Source of the DNA: Smallanthus sonchifolius
Lineage: Eukaryota > Streptophyta > Magnoliopsida > Asterales > Asteraceae
DNA length: 64,000 bases
Direction: 5' to 3'
Assembly (NCBI GenBank): GCA_023525975.1
Contig: CM042023.1
Location: 16,231,501 to 16,295,500, forward strand
This document shows positions 46,457 through 57,164 of this stretch, piece after piece (within the stretch, counting starts at the first letter, position 1; each line of letters begins with the position of its first letter). Under the pieces are notes generated by a model. That model was not told where the DNA came from, ran no database searches, and was given only the letters and a program-made list of their open reading frames with translations. The position numbers and the translations under genes are program-made.

Positions 46457-47400
46457 GAATTATACGTAAGGTTTTTAAAAAAAATCCAAGTCACAAACAC
46501 GTCATTGATACATCATCATAAACAAACATAGTAACTTATTAGTTCGAGTAGGACTGCACTTGACAAAAAAAAGTGAAATCCAGTTTGTTAGCAATAAATT
46601 ATAGTTTATATTATTAAAATCCAATTTACCTTTATTTATTGATATGATGTAGTGTACGTTATCACTATAAATATTAGATATATGTTTCCCTGTTATGATT
46701 TAAAACATATTATAGAAGAAGTTTAAAAGTCAGTTTTTAAAATTTTAATTAAAGAATAAAAGTGTTACATGTTACTGGAGTTACCTTTATAAAATAATTA
46801 ACAATACGTAGGTAATTAGTTATAATAAAACTAGTTGAAAATGTGCTATATAGAATACTAAAATTGTTATAATTTCTTTCAAGAATTAGTAATTAAATTT
46901 AATGTCATGATATAAACTATAACATTTAACTCAGCCCTACATTTAATTTAACATATTCAAACAGTTAAAAGTGTATCATAATTTAAAACCAAATCATCAC
47001 ACTTCAAAATATATAAAATCATTAAAAATCTACATCTAAATTAATCCAAGACAGATAGTTTGAGGTCCCCACAACTTAATTAAATAGTGGAGAAGTTGTT
47101 ATATTCCATTCCTTCTGTTTTAAACAGCATAGAATTTTATTGATCCCCAAATTTTTTTATCACTTTCAAGCTAAAGGGAAACAAATCTCGAATTTTTAAT
47201 CTTCGGTCTTTTATAATTTTAACTATACTCGAAATTATTATTTCCTATGCCTTCATAAGCATTGATTATAATATACTTTTATACACTTATGTCGGTGGCG
47301 TTTCTGTTATTTCGCAACACTTACAGTCATAAAATTATTTTTAAACACTTACAAAGGCCACAAATTTGAAGTACATAATTAATTTTTTTTTATGTTCACA
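46457..47400. other. AT-rich spacer, nothing recognised
   Basis: No reading frame, element end or RNA gene is supported in this stretch. Confidence 0.5.
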
Positions 47401-47404
47401 TTGT

Positions 47405-47640
47405 TTTGCATGTTTTAGTCCGGAGTGCGTTACGCTAGCGGGGTTTGGCCCGTGTAGCGGCGCAACTGCTGTCAAGTGGCAGCAGGCTCCATGGTTTCCC
47501 GGTGAAAGCCTAGCCTCTCGCTCTGAACCCGCGGGCCCGGTTCAGACAACGTAGTGGTCAGGTTGAGGGGTAACGGGTCTCCGACTTGTCAGAGATGCGA
47601 CTGCCACTTAAAAAATGAAAGTCGCCTTTCAAAAAAAAAT
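47405..47640 (+). repeat. GC-rich block ending in an A-tail, candidate retroposon
   Basis: About 215 bp of GC-rich sequence (GCGGGGTTTGGCCCGTG, CCCGCGGGCCCGG, GGTAACGGGTCTCCGAC) in very AT-rich surroundings ends CGCCTTTCAAAAAAAAA. Composition and tail suggest a SINE or LINE 3' end. I found neither A/B boxes nor a target duplication. Confidence 0.45.
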
Positions 47641-48064
47641 ATAAGTTATTGTACTATGTTTAATTTATATTATTTAACGATCGATTTTTGTCGCGAAAGT
47701 ATAAATTGGGTCTTCCAAGTCGCTGTATTGGCATCTAGTTTGGTAGAGAGGGTAGTTAGACCATTTAATTACAGATGTTTTTTACAGTTTAGTTTTAATT
47801 GTATTGAAATGTAATTAAAAATGAGAAAAATCCTAGAAAATAAAACTTTTTTAAGGAAACTTTTTTTTACCATCTTTATTTTAAACTAAAAGATATAAGC
47901 AAGTTATCCCAACTTAAAAAAAATAGAACTTAAAAGAAAACCCTAAAACTTTCTAAGAAAATTACCATTATATGTACTAGTGTACTCGATCACTAAAAAC
48001 AGTTATTATTTTTATCATTTAGGATTCCATAAATATCATGAAAATACATAATAGAAGACATAGA

Positions 48065-48070
48065 TTTATT
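48065..48070 (-). promoter_or_regulatory. Polyadenylation signal of HyPRP copy 2
   Basis: AATAAA on the minus strand, about 110 bp after the stop codon. Confidence 0.5.
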
Positions 48071-48180
48071 CTTGAATCATATAGCCATGATTCTTTACAA
48101 GTATCGATCATAACCAAATATACGTATTCCAAACACACAAATTAAAGTTTCAACCTTTCACAATTCTAGAAGATATAAAT

Positions 48181-48606
48181 CTAAGCACACTGGAAGCCGG
48201 ATGGAACCTTCTTGCCACAATAGTTAAGCAACAGACTCAACGATACCGGTACGTTAAGGTTGATTCCCAAGACATTCGCTTTGATGGCAGTGCAAAGGCA
48301 GACTGCAGCCTCAAGATCGGCTAGTCCGTCGATGAGGGTGCAGCATGGTGTCTTGGGTGGGGTTCCAACGACTAGGTGTACAAGGTCATTGAGCAAGTTA
48401 GCACACACACCTAGCTTGAGTGTATCTTTTGGGCAGGTGGCTTTGTGTGGGTGGGAAGGGGTACGAGGCTTTGGTGACGGAGGGCATGGCGGCGGTGGTG
48501 GTGGTGGGCAGCCTTTGGGGGTGTGAGAACTGGAGGTTACCAAGGTGAAGAAGAGCAAGTTGAGGGTAAGGAGGAAAGCTGTTGTTGCTAAAGCCCTTGA
48601 AGCCAT
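48181..48606 (-). CDS. Hybrid proline-rich protein with eight-cysteine domain (DC2.15-like), copy 2
   Basis: Intact, intronless, 141 residues. Residues 1-26 are the signal peptide (AFLLTLNLLFFTLVTSS). Residues 28-56 are a Pro-rich linker (GCPPPPPPPCPPSPKPRTP) with two extra cysteines (C33, C41). Residues 58-140 are the eight-cysteine domain with the same spacing as copy 1 (C58-X9-C68-X19-CC-X13-C103-X-C105-X24-C130-X9-C140). It is presumably a secreted cell-wall-associated protein of the LTP-like superfamily. It lies head-to-head with the broken copy at 51896, with which it shares the start MASRALATTAFLLTLNLLFF. A TATA box, a poly(A) signal and a minisatellite in the promoter are visible. The plus-strand ORF at 48260-48526 is its shadow. 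Confidence 0.95.
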   Translation of the reverse strand: MASRALATTAFLLTLNLLFFTLVTSSSHTPKGCPPPPPPPCPPSPKPRTPSHPHKATCPKDTLKLGVCANLLNDLVHLVVGTPPKTPCCTLIDGLADLEAAVCLCTAIKANVLGINLNVPVSLSLLLNYCGKKVPSGFQCA

Positions 48607-48686
48607 TTCAAAGTGATAGTAACAAAGTGTTTGTTGTTGGTACTTTGTTCTGTATGGAGATAGACAAGGTGCTTGCCTGCTTGGGG

Positions 48687-48694
48687 TATTTATA
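48687..48694 (-). promoter_or_regulatory. TATA box of HyPRP copy 2
   Basis: TATAAATA on the minus strand, about 80 bp upstream of the ATG at 48606. Confidence 0.65.
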
Positions 48695-48850
48695 GATAGA
48701 AATCGTCAATGACCTCCCCAATTATTGATTAATTAACTCCTTTTCTTTATGTCATTTTACTTCGCTTATTAAACTATAAAAATATCAAATAAATAAATAA
48801 GTAAAAATCCCTCCGAAATCTGAATAAAGCCAACAAAAGTCCATAGATTT

Positions 48851-49012
48851 TTTTGATTTGACTATCAAGAGGTTGCCCGTGGTAGAGGCGATTTCTCCAT
48901 TCTTGATTTGACAACCCCTGAGATGTCGGTCACCCCTGGCACAGGCAATTCCACTTCTTAATTTGACTACATCGAGAGATCGCTCGTGCCAGGGACGATT
49001 CCCCAATCTCCG
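48851..49012. repeat. Three-copy minisatellite in the HyPRP copy 2 promoter
   Basis: TTGATTTGAC / TTGATTTGAC / TTAATTTGAC at 48853, 48903 and 48958 each precede a ~40-bp unit with a core like GCTCGTGCCAGGGACGATT. The units differ from one another by several bases. They are 160-320 bp upstream of the TATA box. Confidence 0.7.
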
Positions 49013-49491
49013 TATTACCTCGTACTTCTCGTCTGACTTAGCCAGTGCACATGTTTTAAGGCCATGAAGTTGCTCTTAGTAGGGGTGAGAACCCCCTTAT
49101 GAAACAATTGCAATAAAATACCCTATTGTGATGCATGTATTGGATTAATACCCACATATAAAAAAAATACCTAATCTATGTCTCCAGTGTCTTTCAAGTT
49201 AGTTTTGTTTCTATCATTGTTTGGATTCATTCGTTATGGAGATGTGTCCTGGTTTTTGTCATTTGAAATACATGTCGCACAAGCGCTAACGCGCGCACAC
49301 ACATGCATATATACGCACACTCACACATACATAATTATACATGTTTGTACAAAGGTTTTTAAATTAAGGTACTTCTTTAGATTATTCTAGTAGAAACATC
49401 AATGAACTGAAAGTGTCTACCTAGATTGATCTATACTCTTCTTGGCGAATGAGTTCTAACTACTTTTGTCCCCAGGTAACTGAACTTGTTA

Positions 49492-50052
49492 GGGTGAAGG
49501 GGGCACCCTCGGGTAAGGGTGTCGGGTACGCGGGTTCACGCGGGTACAACGCCGCCGTCACTGCGGGTTCACTCACGGGTAGCAGCATTTTGCGGGTACA
49601 TTTACCCGAGTGTGAGGGCTTGAATTTGAATGATCGAGCTGGTTGTTTGCTTAAGGTAGATGATTTTTGTTGCAGGTTTTTAATAATTTATTTGGAGAAG
49701 ATGATAATATTAAATTATTTAATATTTGCATAGTAGTAGTGTCAATTTTTAATATTTAATACTTTACTACATAGATGATAACATTATTTAATATTTAATA
49801 TTTTAAATTATTCAATATTTAATGCTACCCGTGAGTTATTTTAAGTTGTTTTTATTATTATTATTATTATTATTTGTTTTAACTTAAAAAAATAATTAAT
49901 TTAAAAAAGAAAAAGAAAAATTTGAGGGTATTAGGGTTGTGTCTCCATCAATTTAGGTATTATGGTAACATTTGAGTAAAAATGAGGTAGCACACCCTCA
50001 TTGGATATTTTGTTAGGGTAGGTTTTGGATGAGGGTTGTGCCCCCTTCACCC
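49492..50052. mobile_element. PIF/Harbinger-like MITE
   Basis: Perfect 15-bp terminal inverted repeats (GGGTGAAGGGGGCAC) flanked by TTA on both sides (49489-49491 and 50053-50055), the 3-bp duplication expected of PIF/Harbinger. 561 bp, with GC-rich ends, AT-rich centre and a (TTA)n run near 49853-49874. The ORF at 49449-49733 is mostly inside it and shows no transposase. Confidence 0.75.
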
Positions 50053-50055
50053 TTA

Positions 50056-51800
50056 ATGAGTAATTATATTAATTTGGAAATTATACTTGACAGTTATTAA
50101 TATATAATTAAGACGTTTACTAGCTCAATCCTCAATGTACATGTTATATTTCCGGTGTCTTAGTACACCATCACATGAAAGGGTACACTGTTTTTATTTA
50201 AACAAATATATAAAAAAATACAAGACATATTTCTTTACTTCTATATATGACAGGCATAAATATTTTCTTTTGGAAATATTTTCATAGATGTCTTTTCTTT
50301 GTATCTCAAATATATATTTTTTTTATTACTTATAATTACATTTATAATAATATAAGCTAGTTATCAAATTATGATTATTTGAAATTAAATTCCTTACCCT
50401 TTTCATTATTTATGAGCAACTTATGTGATATTCAAAACGGACTATCATTGCATATTACCGACGGAATTTTCTTTTTTAGCTCGTATATTTTTAAAATTTT
50501 TAAATTTTGGTTTTACGTGTGTACATGTGTGTGTATATATATAGTGAAGAATGTATGTATTATCAGTGTCACGTATTAATTACCACATAACACGTACCCA
50601 TGGAAACGCATCACATAGGTTTCTCTACAGGATTTGAGAACGTTCACGTTCTTGAGGTTTGTCTTCTAGCCTCCTGTCCAAATAGTCTTGACCCCTTCTC
50701 CGAGATGGCATGTACACCATGTATAAAATACGGTAGTCATATCATATGTCATCAAGGATAAAATTGATCAAAGTAAAAATATAAAAGGGTTAATGTTAGA
50801 TTTACCTGTGTTAAATATGTTTTTATTAGATATGGAATGTTTTAAATCCGAACATAAACACACCTTTAACTATACTATTAATTCATTCTAAAAAAATACA
50901 ACTTCAAAAGTATATATAAGAATATGGTATAGCAGTGTTTTAGTTATTAGGTTTGAGATATTTTATCTTATAGAAAGAAAATTAGTCATGTGTGTTCTAT
51001 TTTTAACCCATTTTAAAAAAACAAGAAATATCAAATTAAGTTTACGATTGGCATCTTATAATAACTAATGTTTACAGGTTATAATTAGTAAAAAGAAGTT
51101 GAAGGTGCTTGTAATTTTTATTTCAAAGGTTATAATTAATTAGTATTTATTCTCTTAAATTATCTACACCATACACATATTAATATTAATAATAATAATA
51201 ATAATAATATTAATAATCAAACAAAAAATTATATTAGAATAATTTAAAATCTAATAATTATGTGATTATTTTTTAATAATGGTAATGAGTATAATAATTA
51301 TTAGAAAATGCGAAATTGATCAATAAGCCTAAACGGCGCTCTCGTAAACAAGCATTCAAGACATATAATACCTAGCAAGCAAATTAACCTTTAGGCCAAT
51401 TTCATCTGTTTATCAATTTCCATACCATTTTATTTAATATAAAATAAATATTAAAGAACGACAAAAAATATATATTTTATAAAATACTAACATCTTGATA
51501 ACTATTACTAAAATTGAGTATATTTTTCAACATTTATTTGTCTTGTTAGGTGACAAGCAAAAAAATAAGAAGGTACGAACAAAATGAAGAATAGAATAAA
51601 TAAGTTGAATCTGGTCATTTATACTATTTAATATTTTATTTTAATAATTTCTTTATAAATAAAAGACATTACATATCCATTTATTTTATACAAATAAAAG
51701 ACCCACAAATTAATAAAATTCCAAGAGACAGTAAAAAGTTTGTGGCTGGTTATGTAAACTTCCTAACATACATAGCAAGAATACGTGTTCATGATTTCCA
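50056..51800. other. AT-rich spacer between the divergent HyPRP copies
   Basis: There are short SSRs, including (AAT)n near 51188-51208. I see no gene or element end. It forms part of the 3.3 kb between the two HyPRP start codons. Confidence 0.5.
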
Positions 51801-51802
51801 CC

Positions 51803-51810
51803 TATAAATA
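51803..51810 (+). promoter_or_regulatory. TATA box of HyPRP copy 3
   Basis: TATAAATA, 93 bp upstream of the ATG at 51896; the same sequence as in copy 2. Confidence 0.6.
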
Positions 51811-51895
51811 CAATGACACACTTCAATAGTTTCACACCCCAACTAGCAACCATTACTTGACCAATTGTCCCTTCACAGCCCAAAAGAAACTCAAA

Positions 51896-52250
51896 ATGGC
51901 TTCAAGGGCATTGGCAACAACTGCTTTCCTACTCACCCTCAACCTTCTCTTCTTCACTCTTGTAACCGCTTGCCCACCACCACCAAAGATCCCCTTGCCC
52001 TAAAGACACCCTCAAGTTAGGCGTGTGCGCTAATGTGCTCAACGACTTGGTTCACCTAGTCGTTGGTACACCAGCAACGACTCCTTGCTGCAGCCTCCTC
52101 GGTGATCTTGCTGATCTTGAGGCTGCAGTTTGCCTTTGCACCGCAATTAAAGCAAATGTATTGGGTATCAACCTCAATGTGCCAGTTTCTTTGAGCTTGT
52201 TGCTCAATTACTGTGGAAAGAAGGTCCCAAAGGGCTTTCAATACGCATAA
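51896..52250 (+). pseudogene. HyPRP copy 3, frameshifted and missing the last cysteine
   Basis: From ATG 51896 the signal peptide is intact and almost identical to copy 2 (MASRALATTAFLLTLNLLFF, then TLVTACPPPPK). The frame then reaches TAA at 52001-52003. The eight-cysteine domain continues in another frame from 51996 (CPKDTLKLGVCANVL ... LLLNYCGKKVPKGF) to TAA at 52248-52250. The offset is one base. Most of the Pro-rich linker seen in copy 2 is missing. The final cysteine of the motif is Tyr (GFQYA instead of GFQCA). Promoter TATA and a downstream AATAAA (52448-52453) remain, so it may still be transcribed, but the full protein cannot be made from this reading. A sequencing error could explain the frameshift but not the lost cysteine. 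Confidence 0.88.
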
Positions 52251-52956
52251 AGTTGATCTTAATCAATTGTTTTCATTGTTCTCAAAAGTTGTACTTTCTT
52301 AATTTATCCCATTCTATATGTTGGTGTGTTTTCATGTTAGATCTGATTTGAGTGTTGTAATTTGTGAAGCTATTGATTTGAAGAGGGTTTGTAATTCAGA
52401 TCCTGTCATAATGTGACTAGGGTTTGTATTATTGCATGTGATACAAGAATAAAATATTATATCCCCATATTCATGCTTGTTTCTGTAAGATTCCTATATT
52501 AATTAGTCTTGTCATATCTGCTGGTCAAAACATGTCTCTATATGTACCCTAATGGTGCATGATATCAAACACACTTGCTAACAAAAATATTCTGTTGCAA
52601 AGGGCCTACATTCTTGTAAAATATATGTTACATCTTTTAAAAATTAAATTATCTTGAATAAACTATAAAATTATGAATGTAAACATAATTAGCATTCGTC
52701 ACAACAAGTATTTCACCCTATATCGACGAAACCTATCCAGACGACAAAGTCGTCTGTATATCTAACCCTAGAGTCGGTACTGCCTATCAAGGTATATTTA
52801 TAAAAAAAAAATTATCATTAGTGACATACTAATAACTTCGTTAATTAAATACGAAATATTAGTAATAAAATTATCATGTTGTTTCACCTACACAGATACA
52901 AAAACGTGTAGAGAATTGCAACTAATTAATGAATACTTATACACTACTAGAAAACT

Positions 52957-53275
52957 GGGCTATTGCGATGGCATTTCCGGTCGCAAAATGCGTTTTGCGA
53001 CCGATTTACGACCGAAAATGCGGTCACAAAAACCTCCATCGCTAATCCAAATTTGCAACCGGAATTGCGACCGTCGTAAAGCTGCGACAGTTTTTTACAA
53101 CCGGAATGCGATCGCAAAATTTGCAACCGGAAATGCGGTCGAAAAATTTGCGACCGGAAATGCAATCGCAAAATTTGCGACCAGTTTGTGACTGCACCTT
53201 TGCGACAGCCTTACGATGTTGCGACCGGTTTGCAACCGCAATTTGCAACCAGGTTGTGACCAATTCGCGACCGCA
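52957..53275. repeat. CACTA left subterminal repeats
   Basis: Numerous short copies of TTGCGACCG or its inverse CGGTCGCAA, with variants (GCAACCGG, GCGATCGC). Such arrays are where CACTA-encoded binding proteins act in studied elements. Confidence 0.85.
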
Positions 53276-53558
53276 ATGCTTTTTATACCAATTTCTTTTT
53301 CCTGTTTTTAAAGTAGTTTATTTGAAATCTTCTGTTAATTTTTAGATTTTCAAATATAAACCATTCATAAATTGTAAATAGTGCAAAACATTCTAATTGA
53401 AATTTCCAAAAAAAACCGTCAATTATCCAAACATAACAGATACCCAAACATTCAAATAAAAGTGTTTATAGGTTTAACTAGGTGGTTGGATGTTTTGGGA
53501 CACAAGTTTTAACAATTTTTCAAACTTTTATCGTCCTATCGAGTATGGATTGTTTCTC

Positions 53559-55330
53559 CTCTTTATCCTTTTTCTTGTTTATTCACCAAATCCTCAATAA
53601 CTCCGTTCAATCTTTCTTTATCATCTTCCTTCTCTTTCACAAGCTTCTCGGTTATTCCATTCAACTTTTGTATCTGTAAATAATAAACATGTACTTACAC
53701 TTAAATATAAAAGCTCAAATATAACTCATTTAGACCCATTATAATCAAACATGACCCATTAGGACCCGTAATAACCACCTCAATACAAACTCCTTGTAGT
53801 TTGTTTCTTTGAGCATCGGGTTAAGTTCCAATAAAAGAATCAAAAGTAATAATTAATCTAGAGGATTCTACAGAATCTGGTTCAAATGAGTTTTTGAAGG
53901 CTAATTTGCATCAAGGTTATTCAATCTATAGCAAAACTTTGTTGTCTTGTTATAGCCCTGCAATTTGATTATAGAGTTGTCACAGTCTCAGGTTATGTTA
54001 TACTATGTTTATCCAATAAAAGACCAGTATATATAACTAATGCACCAACAAGTGAACCTACAAAGTTGATTGGTAAAAGTAAATTCATTTGAAAGCTGAC
54101 ATTTCTAAATTAATTTAACATGTGTCAATCTTATAAACAACAACTATTTTCATACAAAACTGAAACATATGAAGGATACATGCACATGGCCCTCTCTTAC
54201 TTTTGTAATTTTGGTATTCATTGAATGAAAAAAAATAAAGTAGAAACTGAAGGTGGTGATGATAATCTGGGGGAACAATGAGACAATATATAGCAATGGA
54301 TAGAAGAAGATGGACCAGTGGTGTTGGGATTCCAGCGAGTCTTTTTGTGAAAGAAAGCCTATGGAGAGTTGAGGAGGGGTTTATGTAAATTCAGGAGAAT
54401 GTTTGGTGGGCACCATGATCTGCTAAATGATTAAAATAGTAAAGCCTATGCAGGTTTTGATTTTCACATCTGTAAAAGATTCTCCTACAATTTATTTAGG
54501 AAGTTTATCAATCTAACTCAAATTATATCACATTGATTTACAAGATTGTATTGCAAATTAAGAAAGCAGCCGAGGCAGTATGTTGTTTGAATGGAAGAGT
54601 GTTTAGGTGTAAGGATGAAATTAATTTCAAGATACTCAGTGAACAAGAAACACCAAACAACAAATAAGGAAACACACTCGCAACCTAGTTCCATAAGGTT
54701 TGTGACATATAATATGTGAAGCCGACTGTATAGTTTTGAATGCTTTCACGTCACTTACTAATGGGTTAACAAAGTGTGTAGCATATAATGTGTTTTGATG
54801 GCAGGTTAGAATGCTAAAACATATATATTTATTATTCGTTGAATGAAATTAAGGATATTAATGAAAACATGCCTCGTGTACATATGTAGTATTGCTACAC
54901 GGTGTGGAAGGCGTACCCGTGATCAATCCTAACGGGTCCCCGACATTGCTTAACCCATAAATTTTTCCTTTATTCTTGCCCCCGACTACTCGTGACCACA
55001 AGTCTGAGTCAAATTCTGGGTGTTTGCTAGCATGATTTCCGTACTTCTCCTCAGGATATCCCTCATATGTTTTCTAATCTATATGAACAAAACAAAATTT
55101 TATTTTATATGAAATTTATGTAAAATAATCATCTTGGAATTGAAGAAACTTACCCAAGTCTCATGTGACCTTTAGTCAACCCATTTCAAATTTTGTTCTT
55201 CAACGTCCTCTTCTAAATCGATGTCCTCAACTACTGAACTGGTACACTCTGGCAATTTGTCCAATAGCCTAAAACCTTTCTTATAATGTAACTACGTCCA
55301 CATCTGACGAAAGGGAAATACATGCCCAAC
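53559..55330 (-). pseudogene. CACTA-associated Transposase_24-like gene relic
   Basis: On the minus strand three exon-like pieces are visible. 55300-55150 reads FRLLDKLPECTSSVVEDID and, after a stop, RSHETW before a GTAAGT-type donor. 55076-54890 reads KTYEGYPEEKYGNHASKHP, DSDLWSRVVGGKNKGKIYG and LSNVGDPLGLITGTPS, matching the RVVGGxxKGxxYGL pattern of plant Ptta/En/Spm proteins. 53672-53565 reads QKLNGITEKLVKEKEDDKE, a coiled-coil tail. At least two stops break it. No large DDE transposase frame is present. Confidence 0.65.
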
Positions 55331-56399
55331 TATCTTCGCCTACAAAAGTAATATTTAGAAGTTAACAAAAAATCAGCATCCTAAACCCAAATTGCATCAA
55401 AAAAAAAACTATACCAAATCAGATCTATTCCATTTAAAGTGTTGCAGTTCAGTTAACTTAGATGACTTTTGGATGATTTGGCTAATTTGAATGACTGCAG
55501 TCATCTCCTTACTGTCTGAATACTTGGTGGACACATTATTTGTTTAAATGACTTTTGGAATTTTGTAAAAAGCAAAAAATTCACAACTGCAACTAGTTAA
55601 TACTGAAACCAAGGGCTTTGTTCTTCTTCCTATCTTATTATGATAACAACAATAGCACACACAAGATCAATTAAAAAAACAAATAAAGGGACATTATTAT
55701 GATAACAGAAAGATAAGCATGAGCTAGCTATTAATCATAAGAATTAAAGCTTAACTATTAAAATTAAGACTATGCACTTTTATCTTGGAAGTCAAACATA
55801 ACATAGCTATCAATCATAAGAATGAAAAGCTTAACTATTAACTATTAACAAACAGACTATGCACTTTTATGTTGGAAGTCAAACAAAGCATATTCAGGTA
55901 AATTCATCTTTGAAATCCTAAAAAACCCTAACAAATCAATGTGGGGACATGGGACCAAATAATATAAAACAACAAAACTATCACAAGTGAAAATCTAGGC
56001 AAGTTTAGTTACAAATCTATGAAAATATACTCCAATTAACTAAAACAACAGGACAAATCAAAGAAACAATTAACTCGATGATTGAAACTCAGAAACAGCA
56101 AGTCAGCAACAAGCAAATCGATAGTCAATTGAAATCTGAAAATTTAAATTTCTTATGTTATGGTTGATTACGCAGCTTTTAAGCCAAATCTTCACCAAAT
56201 TCAGCTTATAGCGACTTTATTCATTTGAATCATTTCAATAGTCAATCGTTATAGGTGTCGAACAAACAGTAAGCAATAAATCGCATGAAAGAGATGCAAT
56301 TGAATTTAGCTGAGCAAATAAAACCCTAACTAGCATAAGGAAACCGAGATCCAGAAAAATGACAGCACAAAAACCCTAATTATATCAAATCAGATCCGG

Positions 56400-56600
56400 A
56401 TAAAAGAACTTACGGAAGTGAGAGGTGACACGGAGGAGATGGTGATCTGCGACGGCGAAGTGAGGAGATGGTGATCTACAAACAACGACGAAGGAGATCG
56501 TGATCTACGAAAGGCGGAGGAAAGCATATGGCGAAACCGCTACATCCCGCTACGACGGCGGAGGATATTGTGATCTACGAACGCGTAATTGATTTGATTT
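56400..56600. repeat. Imperfect GGAGATGGTGATCT repeats inside the CACTA element
   Basis: Four or five copies of GA(A/G)GA(T)..GTGATCT(A/G)C spaced 25-60 bp. The position, near the presumed 5' end of the minus-strand transposase gene, suggests leader or promoter sequence. Confidence 0.5.
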
Positions 56601-56820
56601 GAGGACCACCGTGAATTGATCTGATTTGAGCACCACCGTGAAGAAAAACGCTCGACTAAATTGGTCTAAATGTCGACCGAAGCAATTACACTTCAACAGG
56701 CTTCATTCCATGTCTTCTAATCTATGCTTTTGGGCTTTTGGGCTTTTGACGGGCTTGTTGACTTTGAAGCTTTTTGGCTTTAAAGCCTGTTTTTATTTAT
56801 TTAACTTTTTAAATAAAAAA

Positions 56821-57140
56821 ATTTTGCGACCAACATTAGACGGTCGTAAACATTGCGACTATCGTAAACATTGCGACTGATTTGCGTCCACGTTTTATTT
56901 TTTGCGACCGACATTAGACGGTTGTAAACCTCGCGACTGATTTGCGACCATGTTTTATTTTTTGCGACCGGCTTTAGGCGGTCGTAAACGTCGCGACTGA
57001 TTTGCGGCCGCGTTTTATTTTTTGCGACCGACATACGATGGTCGTAAAATTTGCGACTGTTTTGCAACCGTTATAATTTCGGTCGTAAATCGGTTGCAAA
57101 TTTTGCGACCGTTTTTTTCAGTCGCAAATTTTGGTCGTTA
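56821..57140. repeat. CACTA right subterminal repeats
   Basis: About 60-bp near-tandem units (GCGACTGATTTGCG..., CGTTTTATTTTTTGCGACC) at roughly 56876, 56934 and 56994, plus single GCGACCG motifs, in the same motif language as the left end. Confidence 0.85.
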
Positions 57141-57164
57141 TTACCCAGTTTTTTAGTAGTGATA

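Larger units (their letters stand above)
52942..57161 (-). mobile_element. CACTA (En/Spm) element
   Basis: It starts CACTACTAGAAAACTGGG at 52942 and ends with the inverse of CACTACTAAAAAACTGGG at 57161 (17 of 18 bases match). The 3-bp flanks are ATA on both sides (52939-52941, 57162-57164), the CACTA signature. At both ends are dense GCGACCG-type subterminal repeats. The interior holds decayed transposase-associated exons on the minus strand but no long frame, so it is non-autonomous. 4220 bp. Confidence 0.93.

Noticed and set aside
48260..48526. 88-codon plus-strand ORF over HyPRP copy 2
   Set aside because: Antisense of the Pro-rich linker and eight-cysteine domain; the Gly-rich tail is just the complement of Pro codons.
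53042..53263. ORFs across the left subterminal CACTA repeats
   Set aside because: Repetitive translation (Cys/Asp/Arg-rich) arises from GCGACCG tandem words; not a protein.
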